Below are positions 44,101-53,983 of a stretch of 64,000 nt of DNA, one piece after another. The stretch's first letter is position 1, and every line of letters starts with the position of its first letter. The position numbers were made by a program, and so were the translations under genes. The stretch comes from Acidobacteriota bacterium (GTDB lineage Bacteria > Acidobacteriota > Terriglobia > Terriglobales > Acidobacteriaceae): positions 1 to 64,000 of the forward strand of contig QIAA01000042.1 in the NCBI GenBank assembly GCA_003224905.1, in the 5' to 3' direction. The notes below the pieces were generated by a model that was not told the DNA's origin, did no database searches, and was given only the letters and a program-made list of their open reading frames with translations.

Positions 44101-44914
44101 ATGGAACCGAGTGCTCGACCAATCATCATTGTTAAGAAAAGAGCCGGCCACGACGGTCATCACGGTGGCGCATGGAAAGTGGCATACGCCGACTTTGTCA
44201 CCGCGATGATGGCACTGTTCATCGTGCTCTGGCTGATGAATGCTAACAAACCCGTGCAAGAGGCCATCGGAGGCTATTTTCGAGATCCTTCCGGTACTTC
44301 CGACAAAAAAGGAACCAGCCTCACTGGCACTGGCGCAAGCCCGGGAACGGGACCGGGAGAGAGTTTTCCATTGACCAAAGACAATATGCCGAAGCTGAAG
44401 GAGGAATTGCAAAATGCTGTGCAACAGCTGAAGGGGTTCGAGAAGTTCAAGGACCAGGTAGAAATAACTGTTACAAGCGAGGGACTTCGGGTGGAGCTTC
44501 TGGAAACTGCTTCCGGAACCTTTTTCGACAGTGGCAGCGCGAAGCCAAACGATAGAGGCAAAGAGTTGCTTACCATGCTGGCCCAGGAGCTAGGCAAACT
44601 GCCCAACAAAGTAAATATTGAAGGACACACAGACTCCAAACCATATGTGGGCGGACGGGATTACGGCAATTGGGAACTTTCCACCGATCGCGCCAATGCT
44701 GCCAGGCGTCTTATGCAGCAGGCCGGGCTGCGAGCCGACCAGGTTTCCCAGGTTCGGCTTCGCAGATCAGAAGCTGCACAAGCCAGAGAATCCTCTGGAC
44801 CCTTCAAACCGGCGTATCAGCATGATCGTGCAATACACGCTCAAGGCTGACCAGTCGGATTCTGGGGAAAAATCCGCAGAACCCAAGCCGACCTCAGAAA
44901 CGAAGCACGAATAA
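44101..44914 (+). pseudogene. motB: motB, stator protein with a frameshift near 44755
   Basis: The N-terminal part is typical MotB: WKVAYADFVTAMMALFIVLWLM with the proton-carrying Asp, then an OmpA-like peptidoglycan-binding domain (FDSGSAKPNDRGKELL, VNIEGHTDSKPYVGG, NWELSTDRANAARRLM). After ADQVSQVR the frame goes wrong (LRRSEAAQ... stop 44850), while the +1 frame continues perfectly with GFADQKLHKPENPLDPSNRR and ISMIVQYTLKADQ to TAA 44914. The break is at CGGCTTCGC (44755-44763); loss of two G from a GGGG run explains it. Either a recent inactivation or an assembly error. Without the tail the domain loses its last strand and the NRR motif. Start ATG 44101. Confidence 0.88.
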
Positions 44915-44997
44915 GGATCTTCCAAGTCCCAGCGTTCCTGGAATCTATTTCCACTAGTCCAGAATCGGGAGGTCTTTCAAGCTTCCCGCGATCAAAA

Positions 44998-45291
44998 ATG
45001 TGGTTCTACTGGATTAGCCTTTTCGGAGTTGCTAAACTTCCGCTCGTGTCGGCTGTGCGCCAGGTCGTCATGTACTCCCGCAAGGGGTGTCATCTGTGTG
45101 AAATCGTCAAGGAGACACTGACAAAACTGCACCGGCGTGGGGGCTTCACGTGGAGTGAAATAGACGTGGATTCCGACGAGCAGTTACGGCGGCAATTCAC
45201 GGACGAAGTCCCGGTAATCTTCATCGACGGCCGCAAAGCTTTCAAATACCGTTTGGATGAGCGCGAATTCCTGCGCAAACTCGCCAGCTGA
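44998..45291 (+). CDS. Glutaredoxin-like (DUF836-type) thioredoxin-fold protein
   Basis: 97 residues. The thioredoxin-fold active site KGCHLCE (Cys-His-Leu-Cys) follows strand VVMYSR, and the cis-Pro motif EVPVIFIDG is present. The first 20 residues (MWFYWISLFGVAKL) are hydrophobic and may be a spurious extension, since VVMYSRKGCHLC is the usual start; ATG 45070 is an alternative. Likely a small thiol-disulfide oxidoreductase in the cytoplasm. Confidence 0.8.
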   Translation: MWFYWISLFGVAKLPLVSAVRQVVMYSRKGCHLCEIVKETLTKLHRRGGFTWSEIDVDSDEQLRRQFTDEVPVIFIDGRKAFKYRLDEREFLRKLAS

Positions 45292-45547
45292 CCTGCCTCG
45301 CGCACATATTCGTTCGGATTAGTATCAAAATTGATGGCAAACTGGATTGTGCGAAACAAGAGCGCCACCGTAGAGTCAAAGATCTGCTCGAAGTTCGGGG
45401 CGTTTCCGAGGTTTCTCGGGTGTTCCGGCACCGTGGAAATCTAGCATAACAAGCAGCCAGGGCGTAGAAACGAAACAAATTACGCCCCTACCTTGAACGT
45501 TCCCATAACCTTTCCACAGGCTCCTCCGTTCTACATTCAGAGGAACG

Positions 45548-46111
45548 ATGCCCGTCAGGAAACTGGCAGCGAAGGTATCCCCACTAGAGGCCGACGAGCG
45601 CCTTCTGGTGGAGGCTGCGCAAAAGGATCCCGGCCGCTTCGGTGATTTGTACGAGATTCATTTTGAACGCGTGTATGCGTTTATTTCGCGGCGAGTGGGA
45701 GATCGCGGAACCGCAGAAGACCTGACCTCCGACGTCTTTCACAAAGCTCTGGCAAATCTACCGCGATACCAGTGGCGCGGAGTTCCGTTCAGCGCCTGGC
45801 TTTATAAGATCGCTACTAATTCCATAGCCGATCGTTCCAGGCAAGCATCCCGCGAAATTCCGAGTTCAGATGATCTCCCGGAAGGCAGCACGATTCCGGA
45901 CGTTGAAGAAATCGATCGCCGCGGGCGGCTTTTTCGGCTTGTGGACCAGCTCCCTGCAGACCAGCGCCGGGTTGTCTTTCAGCGCTTTGTCGAACAGAGG
46001 AGTATTCGTGAAATTGCGGAGCAGCTTAAACGGAGCGAGGGAGCGGTGAAGCAGCTGCAATTCCGCGCGCTGGAGAAGCTGCGCGCGCAAATGGAGGGTG
46101 CCTATGCCTAA
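45548..46111 (+). CDS. ECF-type RNA polymerase sigma factor
   Basis: 187 residues: sigma-2 region (FGDLYEIHFERVYAFISRRVGDRGTAEDLTSDVFHKAL, with the usual GAW-like AWLYKIATNSIAD) and sigma-4 helix-turn-helix (LPADQRRVVFQRFVEQRSIREIAEQL, GAVKQLQFRALEKLR). AGAGG lies close before ATG 45548. It overlaps the next gene by eight bases, so that gene's product probably controls it. I could not find a convincing self-promoter upstream. Confidence 0.9.
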   Translation: MPVRKLAAKVSPLEADERLLVEAAQKDPGRFGDLYEIHFERVYAFISRRVGDRGTAEDLTSDVFHKALANLPRYQWRGVPFSAWLYKIATNSIADRSRQASREIPSSDDLPEGSTIPDVEEIDRRGRLFRLVDQLPADQRRVVFQRFVEQRSIREIAEQLKRSEGAVKQLQFRALEKLRAQMEGAYA

Positions 46112-47552
46112 GCGCTCTCTGCCGAATAAACACGAATTTGATCAACTCGATCGGGCCATACAGGTAATGCTTTACCAGCCTGATACCGAGTCGGCGCAAG
46201 TCGGCGCGGCCCTCGCGCCATTGCTGCGCATTGCCGGGGACCTGCGCGATCTGCCGACTGAGAGTTTCAAAGCACGTCTTAAATCTGATCTGGAAAGGAA
46301 ATCATCCATGGCAACCGCAACTGAGTCCGCAATCCGTACGTTTGCCGCGCCGCGGCTGGCGTTCAAGAAAGCAGCGAAGGCCATCGAGTTCTATAAGAAT
46401 GCATTTTGGGCAAGAGAGACATTCCGCTTTGAAAACGAACTGGGCCTCGGCCACGCCGAGATGATGATCGGCGATTCGGTCATTATGTTTGCCGAGGAGT
46501 GGCCGGAGGGCGGGCGTTACAGCGCCGAGACATGGGGGCACTCGCCGGTCAGCATGAACATCCAGGTGCCGGACGTGGACGCCTTTGTTGAACATGCCGT
46601 CGCTGCCGGAGCCAAGCTCGTGAATCCACCGACCGACCAGTTTTATGGTTACCGTGACGCAACGCTGCTCGACCCCTTCGGATACACCTGGGGGATTTCC
46701 ACGGTAAAAGAGGAAATGTCGGTTGAGGAAATGCACCGCCGCTTCCGGGAGATCATGCCGCCGCCCAAAAAACCCGACGTTCCTCCGGTGCCCAAAGGCT
46801 ACCGTACGGTCACGCCCTACATTGTGGCCGAGCAAGCCGATGCATTGATTAATTTCTTGACGAAGACATTCGAGGCCAAAGAGAACTTCCGCGCAATTGG
46901 CTCCGCTGGCGGTATCCATGCTGAAGTGCAGCTCGGCGATTCCATGCTGATGATTGGGGGCGGTGGGCCAGATCTTGCCTGGCGTGGCGATCCGCTGCCA
47001 CAGGCATTTCACGTCTACGTTCGTGATTGCGACGCGACTTACAGGCGCGCCCTCGAGCACGGAGCGACTTCAATCGATAAACCGGTTGACCAGGAATACG
47101 GCGAGCGTTCCGCCAGTCTGAAAGATGCTGCCGGAAACTTCTGGTACGTGGCAACGTACAAAGGAGATACCTACAAGTGGGAAGGTGCGCCGGACGTCCA
47201 GCCCTGTCTGCATCCCTTGCGCGCCGAACCGGTGATCAATTTCCTCAAGCGCGCCTTTGGAGCCGAGGAAATTGCGCGCTACGCGTCCCCCGATGGAGTG
47301 ATTCACCACGCCAGTATCAAAATCGGTGATTCGTACATGGAGATGGGCGAGGCACACGGCAAGTATCAGCCCATGCCGGCCATGTTCTATCTGTACGTTC
47401 CGGATTGCGACGCGGTTTACCGGAGAGCCTTAGCCGCGGGCGCCACATCGATATCCGAGCCGAAAGACCAGACCTATGGCGATCGCAGCGGCGGCGTGAA
47501 GGATATGTTTGGGAACCAGTGGTATATCGCGACCCATGTTAAAGATATGTAG
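46104..47552 (+). CDS. Sigma-linked N-terminal region fused to three VOC domains
   Basis: 482 residues from ATG 46104, with GGAGGG five bases upstream. The first 65 residues (FDQLDRAIQVMLYQPD, LLRIAGDLRDLPTESFKARLKSDLER) resemble short regions found on proteins encoded with ECF sigma factors and may be the anti-sigma contact. Three PhnB-like glyoxalase/VOC repeats follow (about 75-205, 235-350, 365-480), each with a GxxxAxxxxGAtxxxxPxDQxYG(D/E)R pattern and ending in GNxWYIAT-like strands. These repeats could bind a metal or small molecule and act as the sensor. A stand-alone enzyme is the alternative. Confidence 0.75.
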   Translation: MPKRSLPNKHEFDQLDRAIQVMLYQPDTESAQVGAALAPLLRIAGDLRDLPTESFKARLKSDLERKSSMATATESAIRTFAAPRLAFKKAAKAIEFYKNAFWARETFRFENELGLGHAEMMIGDSVIMFAEEWPEGGRYSAETWGHSPVSMNIQVPDVDAFVEHAVAAGAKLVNPPTDQFYGYRDATLLDPFGYTWGISTVKEEMSVEEMHRRFREIMPPPKKPDVPPVPKGYRTVTPYIVAEQADALINFLTKTFEAKENFRAIGSAGGIHAEVQLGDSMLMIGGGGPDLAWRGDPLPQAFHVYVRDCDATYRRALEHGATSIDKPVDQEYGERSASLKDAAGNFWYVATYKGDTYKWEGAPDVQPCLHPLRAEPVINFLKRAFGAEEIARYASPDGVIHHASIKIGDSYMEMGEAHGKYQPMPAMFYLYVPDCDAVYRRALAAGATSISEPKDQTYGDRSGGVKDMFGNQWYIATHVKDM

Positions 47553-47579
47553 GAACGCCTTTTGACGAGCAAAGTGGTA

Positions 47580-47611
47580 GTGGGTCAGTCTGACAAATCA
47601 GACTGACCCAC
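47580..47611. other. 14-bp perfect inverted repeat
   Basis: GTGGGTCAGTCTGA, a CAAA loop, then TCAGACTGACCCAC, 28 bases after the VOC-protein stop. No T-run follows on either strand. It is a strong RNA hairpin that probably protects or ends the sigma-VOC transcript, or a double-stranded protein site. Confidence 0.6.
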
Positions 47612-47698
47612 AAACAGCAAAATTACTTGCTTGCCCCAGAAATTGCTTTGATGCAAAATGGCGGCTGCCCTCCCCGCCCAACTCTCCAAGGAGACATT

Positions 47699-49084
47699 GT
47701 GAAGCATTCCGGCTTGTTCGCCGTACTTCTTGTTTTCCTGTCGTCAATAGCATTCGCGGAATTGAGTTCAGTACCTGAAATTCGAGATTCCTGGTGGAGC
47801 CCTTCCGTGTCGGCTTCCGGCAAGTCCGCCGTGGCGGTCATTGCTCAACGCGGCATGGGTGAGGGGGATCGAATAATGGCAGCGAAGTGCCGCGAGTGGG
47901 AGCAAAACAAGAATGCGGCCCCCCCGTCTGCGGCCTGGACCTGCATCAACGGAAGACCAGCTACACAGGAGGAGACGAACGAGGCTATAAGCAGACTTCG
48001 GAAAGAGGGAGAGCGGACCTGGCAGAAGATGGCGGAGCAACAACGTAAGGAGCAAAGGGAAATCCAGAAAATTATTGGGAAGTACTCAGGCGCGGACGAG
48101 CCTCAGGACCGGAACACTATCATCGAACCCCAAGGGACAACGCGTTTGCGCGCAACCCAGCCGTCAACCCCGGCGCTTTCATTGCCAGCCGAGTGGAGTT
48201 TTGCTCATCCTCGTGCCGATATGCTGATGGCAATTGACGTTGCCGCATTGGGCCAATCCACCATTCTGCAGGAAATGCTGACGCGACTCCCCGAACCGGT
48301 ACAGGCGAACGCGAAGAACTTCGGAAGGCAACTGAAGCAGGTTGGCGGGGTGGAAAAGGCCTGGCTCTCGGTTCGTTCCGGCGATTTCCTCGTCCTGCTT
48401 CAGGGACAGCTCACCTTTCCGCCCGGCTTCGTGCAACTGGCGAACGGAATGGCTTCGTATCGAATTTCGAGAACCGCGGTTGTATTCGGGCGACCTGCGT
48501 CCGTGACCGAGGCAGTCCAGCGTTTGTCCCGCGCTGCCGCACCTTCGCTGATTTCTCGGCGGATGAAGGCAATGAGCGTCGGCAACGAAATTTCTATCAG
48601 TGGCACGCGAGCGTTGCTGACCGCGCAATCCACCATGCCTGTCTCCAACATCAACGACCTTAGCGGGTTTTCGTTCGGATTGGCGCTTCGCGACGGGCTG
48701 AAGCTTCAACTCCGGCTAAACTCCGATACTGAGGCTGGGGCACGCCGTCTTTTGGAGGCCGTGCGTAAGGCTGCAACTCAATCAGATCCATCCGTCAATG
48801 CGAGTACACAGCTTGAGGGGACGTCCGTACGCCTGACGCTCGCGATTGAGAGAGCAGACCTTCTGCGTAATTTTGACAAAGCGCTGTCCAGTCCTATGGG
48901 TCAGCGTTTGACGGCTATGGCCTCCGCGCAGTCGAACAAGGTGGTCGTTCAAGGTCTCCCTGGCGGACCGAAGGAGATCCAGGCCTCCGGGCAGATGGCG
49001 CCGGCAGATGACAAACTCCCATTCAGCAAGATCGTTGTTCAAGGCATGCCTGAGGGGACGAAGGTGATAACGTCGCCGCACTGA
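47699..49084 (+). CDS. Exported protein of unknown function
   Basis: 461 residues from GTG 47699 (AAGGAG five bases upstream). The N-terminus is a signal peptide (HSGLFAVLLVFLSSIAFAEL). A charged helical stretch (RLRKEGERTWQKMAEQQRKEQREIQKI, about 110-140) precedes an alpha/beta region (about 160-400: RADMLMAIDVAALGQ, KAWLSVRSGDFLVLLQGQL, AVVFGRPASVTEAVQRLSRAA). Two copies of a K-V/I-VVQG-LP/MP motif lie near the C-terminus. I do not recognise a family; similar secreted proteins in Acidobacteria are uncharacterised. Confidence 0.7.
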   Translation: MKHSGLFAVLLVFLSSIAFAELSSVPEIRDSWWSPSVSASGKSAVAVIAQRGMGEGDRIMAAKCREWEQNKNAAPPSAAWTCINGRPATQEETNEAISRLRKEGERTWQKMAEQQRKEQREIQKIIGKYSGADEPQDRNTIIEPQGTTRLRATQPSTPALSLPAEWSFAHPRADMLMAIDVAALGQSTILQEMLTRLPEPVQANAKNFGRQLKQVGGVEKAWLSVRSGDFLVLLQGQLTFPPGFVQLANGMASYRISRTAVVFGRPASVTEAVQRLSRAAAPSLISRRMKAMSVGNEISISGTRALLTAQSTMPVSNINDLSGFSFGLALRDGLKLQLRLNSDTEAGARRLLEAVRKAATQSDPSVNASTQLEGTSVRLTLAIERADLLRNFDKALSSPMGQRLTAMASAQSNKVVVQGLPGGPKEIQASGQMAPADDKLPFSKIVVQGMPEGTKVITSPH

Positions 49085-49149
49085 ATTCCCGAACCACTTC
49101 GTGCGAGTGCCCTCACCCGCCCAGCCGAGCGTAGCCCGGCGGAATCCTT

Positions 49150-49220
49150 ACTGGCGCAGGAACCGCCGAGCTCCGCTCGCCCGCCCGGGTTCCTGAGCGA
49201 AGTCGAAGGAGGGCGCCCGG
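49150..49220. repeat. Possible dispersed intergenic repeat
   Basis: Between two convergent genes. The segment holds CCTGAGCGAAGTCGAAGGAG flanked by CCCGGG-rich sequence; similar CTTCGAC..GCTCAGG motifs recur in intergenic regions of many bacteria. Only one copy is in this window, so the repeat status is from general knowledge. Confidence 0.25.
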
Positions 49221-49238
49221 GTCTCCGTGGATTGTGTC

Positions 49239-52157
49239 TTATTGAAGTTTCGCGTACTCAGCCTTGGCGGCTTTGAGCAATGGGATGTCGGGATCAGCAT
49301 CCTTCCAAAGCGCCAGGAAATCCTGATATGCCGTCCGTGCCTTGGACGAATCTCCCTCCAGCGCGTACGTGCGCCCCAGTTGCAGCCGAGTCACTGCGCA
49401 ATATGTCGAGTTGGCGCAGAGAAATCGATGACTCAGAATTTTCTGAAACTCGGCTTCAGCATCTTTGGCCTTCTTCTGCTGCAGGTACGCCTGGCCGCGA
49501 AGGTAGTTCGGAACCACTGTGGCCGCAAACCCAAACTCATAAGCCTTTGTCGGCTCCAGCGAGTCAATTGTCTTGCTCGCATCCCCGTGGTTAAGTTCAA
49601 GCGCGGCCCTGATGATCGGCAGGAATATATTGCGGATGATGGTATGAGATGGGAACTGCTGGGCAAGATCGTCTGCGATCTTTGATGCACGCGCGTCACC
49701 AGCCAAAGCCAGTGCAATGCCCGCATTGAAGGCGGGGAAACGGCTGCGATTGATTGCCAGTGCCCTGAGTGCACGATCGCGCGATTGTGCTACGTCGCCG
49801 AACAGAGCTTCCGTGGTCGCCAGTTGCGCAGTGAGCAATGCCGCTTGTTCCTCGAATTTCGCCCGCTGCGCTGAATCGACTGCTTCTCGGTAAAGGTCGC
49901 GTGCTTTCTGCAACTTTCCTGCGAGGGCTGTTAATTCCCCTTCTGCTCCGAGCATGACGAATTCATTTGGTTTGCCTTTTGACCAATCCAGTTCACGTTG
50001 CATGCCCACCGAATCGCCTTCAGCCGATGCGGCAAGGTAGAGATCCCGGTGGTCCTCTGGGAAGTCAAGCTTGAGATCCTCTGATCGCAGGCGCACCGCC
50101 TTGCCTTCAGCCAAACGGTCGAGTCCAAAATACGCAGCACCCAGATTCGAGTAACTGTGGGCATCATTCGGATCCTGGCGTGTGGTTTCCTGGGCTTCGG
50201 CCAAGGCTTGTTCCCATCGTCCAACAACGGTGTAAGCCGACGCAAGATTGTTGGAGGGAATGCCATCGCGGGGATAGGTGCGTTTCCACAGTTGGTAGAT
50301 TTCGTTCGATTTATCCAGGTCGCCAGTCACGACGTCGTGATAGTGAGACGTGATGTAGAGCTTTTCGAGTTCGCTAGCTCGATCACGCAATTGGAAGGCT
50401 TTTTGTGTGTTTTCAACGCCCAATCCGGTCAGAAGCAAATTCGCGTAAGCCTGTCCGAGCTTGGCGTAAGCGATAGCGAAATTCGGGTCGAGCTCGATGG
50501 CGTGCTTGTAGAACGGAATAGATGTAAACTCCGAGCCTTTTGCCCGCTCGATCTCCCCAAGGCTGAAGGCTTTTAACGCCTCCAGTGAGGATGTAGTTGC
50601 CTCCTCCACCGGCTTGTCGAACTTCTGAATGGAAGAAAGGGACTCGCCCAACTTCCCACGCAGGCTGGAAGCAGCTTTGCCGACTGCCGCCAGCACCTGT
50701 TCCTTTTTCTCGACGCTCATCTGTTCGCGAGCGAGGCTGTCGCCGGTCTGGCAATTGACGGCGTCCACGCCGACGACGAACTGGTTGCCAATGCTCGCGA
50801 TGGAACCGTTCAGGACGGCTTTGATGCCCTCGCGGGCGCAGACCTGGCGCGCCAGTTCCGGGGTGATGCGCTCTTCGGAGGAGCGGCCCATATAGCGCAG
50901 GGTCTCCTGTACACGCTCCTGAGGAAAAACCTTCAGGAAGGGCGATTGCTCAAGTTGCACGGCCAGAGCTTGCTTCAGCGTGCCGTCAAAGACGGGATCT
51001 CCGGTCGTGTTGACGAAGTCGGATAGGAGTATCGAATCTTTTTCTGTTAATGCGCGGGCGGGACGCAAGCGAAGGAAGAGTACGACGGCAACCATGGCGA
51101 TAAGCGCGAGGGCCGGGATGACTACTTTCCAGCGGAGCTTCGCTCCGCTTGGACGCGCCGAGGGAACTGTCCGCACGTGATCTGCGGACGCGATACGTGC
51201 CTCACCGCTGCCGGGAGTGACCACAGACGTAGAAGAACCCGGGGCAACCTGCGCCACACTGACGGCTGCGCTCTTGCCCGAATCCACTTCGCGCTTCAGG
51301 CGCTTCAAATCGGCGCGCATCTCAGAGGCAACCTGGTAGCGTAGATCGCGGTCCTTTTCTAACGCCTTATTAATGATGCGTTCCAGTTCCGCAGGCAGAT
51401 TCGGGTTCAGGCGTACCGGCGCAGTAGGCGCGCGGTTCAGGATGGCATCGAAAATCACCGCGGAAGTATTGCCCACGAATGGTTGCCGGCCCGTTGCCAT
51501 CTCGTACAGCACTGCCCCGAAGGAAAACAGATCGGTGCGCACATCGAGTTCTTCGCCGCGTGCCTGCTCTGGCGACATGTAGGCTACAGTTCCCACGGTG
51601 CTGCCAGGGCTCGTCAGGTGCGCAGCATCGTTTACCGCCGCCGTGGCCATCGATGCGCCAACCGGCTCCAATTCGGGCAAAGGGCGATTTACGACTTTCG
51701 CCAGTCCGAAATCCAGAATTTTTGCCTGGCTACGCCTCGTCAGGAACAGATTTGCCGGCTTGAGGTCGCGGTGGATGATGCCTGCACTGTGCGCCACGTC
51801 GAGGGCATCCGCAACTTGGGCGGCAAAATCCAGCAGGGGATCGAGCTGCATGGGCTTGCCCTCGATCCGGTATTTCAACGTGGTGCCCTCGAGGTACTCC
51901 ATCACAATGAAGTGGCGGCCCTGATCCTCGCCGATGTCGTAGATCGTGCAGATATTCGGATGATTCAGTGCTGATGCAGCGCGGGCCTCGCGTTGAAAGC
52001 GATCGCGCGCTTGGGGATCTTGTGCCAGTTCATCGGGCAGAAACTTCAGGGCTACTCGGCGACCGAGACGCAAATCCTCCGCTTCGTAGACCACACCCAT
52101 CCCGCCGCCGCCGAGCTTCTGCAAGATGCGGTAGTGCGAAATGTTCTGTCCAATCAT
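49239..52157 (-). CDS. Ser/Thr protein kinase with C-terminal TPR region
   Basis: 972 residues from ATG 52157 ([12 protein letters not shown], the usual start in this family). Hanks-type kinase domain residues 9-280: [14 protein letters not shown] glycine loop, ALKF lysine, [11 protein letters not shown] catalytic loop, DFGLAKV, and [16 protein letters not shown] linker leads to one membrane helix ([20 protein letters not shown], about 355-375). The outer part starts with a TolB-like segment ([21 protein letters not shown]) and continues as about ten TPR-like helices. It is a transmembrane signalling kinase common in Acidobacteria; its partners are unknown. Confidence 0.9.
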   Translation of the reverse strand: MIGQNISHYRILQKLGGGGMGVVYEAEDLRLGRRVALKFLPDELAQDPQARDRFQREARAASALNHPNICTIYDIGEDQGRHFIVMEYLEGTTLKYRIEGKPMQLDPLLDFAAQVADALDVAHSAGIIHRDLKPANLFLTRRSQAKILDFGLAKVVNRPLPELEPVGASMATAAVNDAAHLTSPGSTVGTVAYMSPEQARGEELDVRTDLFSFGAVLYEMATGRQPFVGNTSAVIFDAILNRAPTAPVRLNPNLPAELERIINKALEKDRDLRYQVASEMRADLKRLKREVDSGKSAAVSVAQVAPGSSTSVVTPGSGEARIASADHVRTVPSARPSGAKLRWKVVIPALALIAMVAVVLFLRLRPARALTEKDSILLSDFVNTTGDPVFDGTLKQALAVQLEQSPFLKVFPQERVQETLRYMGRSSEERITPELARQVCAREGIKAVLNGSIASIGNQFVVGVDAVNCQTGDSLAREQMSVEKKEQVLAAVGKAASSLRGKLGESLSSIQKFDKPVEEATTSSLEALKAFSLGEIERAKGSEFTSIPFYKHAIELDPNFAIAYAKLGQAYANLLLTGLGVENTQKAFQLRDRASELEKLYITSHYHDVVTGDLDKSNEIYQLWKRTYPRDGIPSNNLASAYTVVGRWEQALAEAQETTRQDPNDAHSYSNLGAAYFGLDRLAEGKAVRLRSEDLKLDFPEDHRDLYLAASAEGDSVGMQRELDWSKGKPNEFVMLGAEGELTALAGKLQKARDLYREAVDSAQRAKFEEQAALLTAQLATTEALFGDVAQSRDRALRALAINRSRFPAFNAGIALALAGDARASKIADDLAQQFPSHTIIRNIFLPIIRAALELNHGDASKTIDSLEPTKAYEFGFAATVVPNYLRGQAYLQQKKAKDAEAEFQKILSHRFLCANSTYCAVTRLQLGRTYALEGDSSKARTAYQDFLALWKDADPDIPLLKAAKAEYAKLQ

Positions 52158-52498
52158 GGAAACGTAAGCACGTCGTGGTCGCAAAATGGTAGGCCGCGGG
52201 AGGGAGCAAGTCAATTTTCGAGTACGCTAAACACCTTGTCGTTCCGAACGCTTTTGGGCGCGAGGAATCTGCTTTTGGCATCCAGTGTCCATTGCGTACT
52301 CAGATCGGGCACGAACGGCACACTTCCGCAAAGCAGCAGAACAGGTCCGATTCGGGGTCGATTGCTTCTGTGACGTCTCCCCTTTTCGATCCTGGTTCGA
52401 CAAGGCTGGAAAATTCTTTGCGTGGACAAACCCGTATCTGCTTGAAAGCATCTTCTTTTATCCGCTTATTTTAAGCCGCCGCACCGAATGGGGCTCTA

Positions 52499-52876
52499 GT
52501 GACGAAGCTGGTCCTGATAGCTGATGACAACATAGTTGTAAGGCGGGCTTTGCGTCAGGTGTTCCAGTACGAGTCTGACTTTGAGGTCTGCGGTGAAGCG
52601 GGCAACGGGCGCGAAGCGATTGAACGGGCAGAACAATGTAAGCCAGACCTGGTGGTGATGGATCTCTCGATGCCGGTAATGAACGGACTGGACGCAGCTC
52701 GTGCGATCAAGAGAGTACTACCGGAAGTGCCAGTCATCATGTTCAGCAACTATAGTGACAAGTTCAGTGAAGAAGAGGCGCGTTCTGCCGGCATTTCCGC
52801 CATGGTTTCCAAAACGGAATCCGTTACCGTGCTAGTCACCAAGGCTAGGCTTTTGGTAAACCAGATCGCCGCCTGA
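52499..52876 (+). CDS. Stand-alone receiver domain protein
   Basis: 125-residue receiver: LIADDNIVVRRALRQVF, phospho-Asp in LVVMDLSMPVMNGLDAA, Ser in VIMFSNYSDKF, Lys in SAMVSKTESVT. It matches the receiver half of NarL-type regulators (EVCGEAGNGREAIERAE) but the helix-turn-helix half is absent and a stop follows directly. It starts GTG 52499, divergent from the Ser/Thr kinase gene. Confidence 0.85.
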   Translation: MTKLVLIADDNIVVRRALRQVFQYESDFEVCGEAGNGREAIERAEQCKPDLVVMDLSMPVMNGLDAARAIKRVLPEVPVIMFSNYSDKFSEEEARSAGISAMVSKTESVTVLVTKARLLVNQIAA

Positions 52877-52898
52877 GGTTGCTCCGATGAGGTCTTCG

Positions 52899-52928
52899 TT
52901 GACAATTCTCCGCAAGCTAGGCTATCTT
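52899..52928 (+). promoter_or_regulatory. Probable sigma-70 promoter of rplM-rpsI
   Basis: Perfect -35 TTGACA (52899-52904) and -10 TATCTT (52923-52928) with an 18-base spacer, about 100 bases before rplM. It fits the ribosomal-protein operon, with a leader long enough for feedback regulation. Confidence 0.6.
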
Positions 52929-53034
52929 TAAGTCTTTGGAAGTCCTGCAGTTGCCCGCCTGATTCCCTGCGCTTTCCGCGCAATTAGTGGGTACTCAGCG
53001 GTCTTCATTTGCGTTTTTATTCTGGGAGATTCGA

Positions 53035-53466
53035 ATGTCTAGTTATTTCCCCAAACAGGGGGAAATTGTGCGCAAGTGGTACGTCGTGGACGCCTCGGGA
53101 CGGACTCTGGGGCGGCTCGCTTCCCAGATCGCGCACATTTTGATGGGAAAGGAAAATCCGAAGTACACGCCCTTCCTTGATACCGGCGATCACGTAATCG
53201 TGGTTAACGCGAGCAAGCTCCGGATCACTGGGATGAAGAGTGAACAGAAGGTCTATCAGCGTTACACGGGTTACCCGGGCGGGTTGCGGACAGAGGAGTT
53301 CAAGAAACGTTTGGAACGACGGCCGGAGCGCATCGTGGAGCAAGCCGTTGTGCGCATGCTGCCCAAGACGAAACTCGGGCGGCAGATGGCGACCAAGTTG
53401 AAAGTGTACAGAGGTGAGAAGCATCCCCACCAGGCGCAGCAACCGGCAACCCGGGCGCTGGCGTAA
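53035..53466 (+). CDS. rplM: 50S ribosomal protein L13
   Basis: 143 residues from ATG 53035, with GGGAGA upstream (an in-frame start at 52987 is less likely). Signatures: [59 protein letters not shown] and [17 protein letters not shown]. rpsI follows 21 bases later, the universal rplM-rpsI pair. Confidence 0.97.
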   Translation: MSSYFPKQGEIVRKWYVVDASGRTLGRLASQIAHILMGKENPKYTPFLDTGDHVIVVNASKLRITGMKSEQKVYQRYTGYPGGLRTEEFKKRLERRPERIVEQAVVRMLPKTKLGRQMATKLKVYRGEKHPHQAQQPATRALA

Positions 53467-53487
53467 GGAAGAGAGTTACAGATCAGA

Positions 53488-53883
53488 ATGGCAGAATTAG
53501 TTCAATACTACGGTACTGGTCGACGCAAGTCGGCGATTGCGCGGGTTTATTTGCGTCCTGGGACGGGCGATTTTAAAGTTAACGGGCGTCCGTTCGATCA
53601 GTATTTTGTAACCGAGTCGCAGCGCTCGAGCGCCCGGCAGCCGTTGCACTCGAGCGAAACCGCGAGCACATTTAATGTGATCGCGAACGTGCGTGGAGGC
53701 GGTGTTGCCGGCCAGGCAGACGCAGTCAAGCTGGGAATTGCGCGCGCCCTTTTGCAGTTCAATGCCGAGTTGCGCAAGAAACTGAAGAGCGAAGGTCTGA
53801 TCAGCCGCGATCCACGAGCAAAAGAGCGCAAGAAGTACGGACAGAAGGGCGCAAGAAAGAGATTCCAGTACAGCAAGCGGTAA
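53488..53883 (+). CDS. rpsI: 30S ribosomal protein S9
   Basis: 131 residues. [19 protein letters not shown] at the start, [21 protein letters not shown] in the middle, and the C-terminal basic tail [18 protein letters not shown] that reaches the P-site tRNA, ending in the conserved Lys-Arg. Normal length. Partner of rplM. Confidence 0.97.
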   Translation: MAELVQYYGTGRRKSAIARVYLRPGTGDFKVNGRPFDQYFVTESQRSSARQPLHSSETASTFNVIANVRGGGVAGQADAVKLGIARALLQFNAELRKKLKSEGLISRDPRAKERKKYGQKGARKRFQYSKR

Positions 53884-53907
53884 AGCAGTGGCTAGTGATT
53901 AGTAGCT

Positions 53908-53921
53908 AGTGACTAGTCACT
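53908..53921. other. Palindrome within CTAG-rich spacer
   Basis: AGTGACTAGTCACT, perfect 14-base palindrome in a run of CTAGTGA-like words (53889-53930) between rpsI and rpsB. Purpose unknown; could be the scar of a repeated spacer element. Confidence 0.4.
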
Positions 53922-53954
53922 GAAAACTAGCAACTGACTTTAGGTGTTCAATTC

Positions 53955-53983
53955 TTCCCGTACCGCTGGTGCGGGGACGGGAA
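53955..53983 (+). promoter_or_regulatory. Hairpin in the rpsB leader
   Basis: TTCCCGT / ACGGGAA outer stem (53955-53961 and 53977-53983) with an inner CCGC / GCGG stem closing a TGGT loop. It lies about 55 bases before rpsB and could be the site of S2 autoregulation known from other bacteria, though I cannot match a described leader family. Confidence 0.4.
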
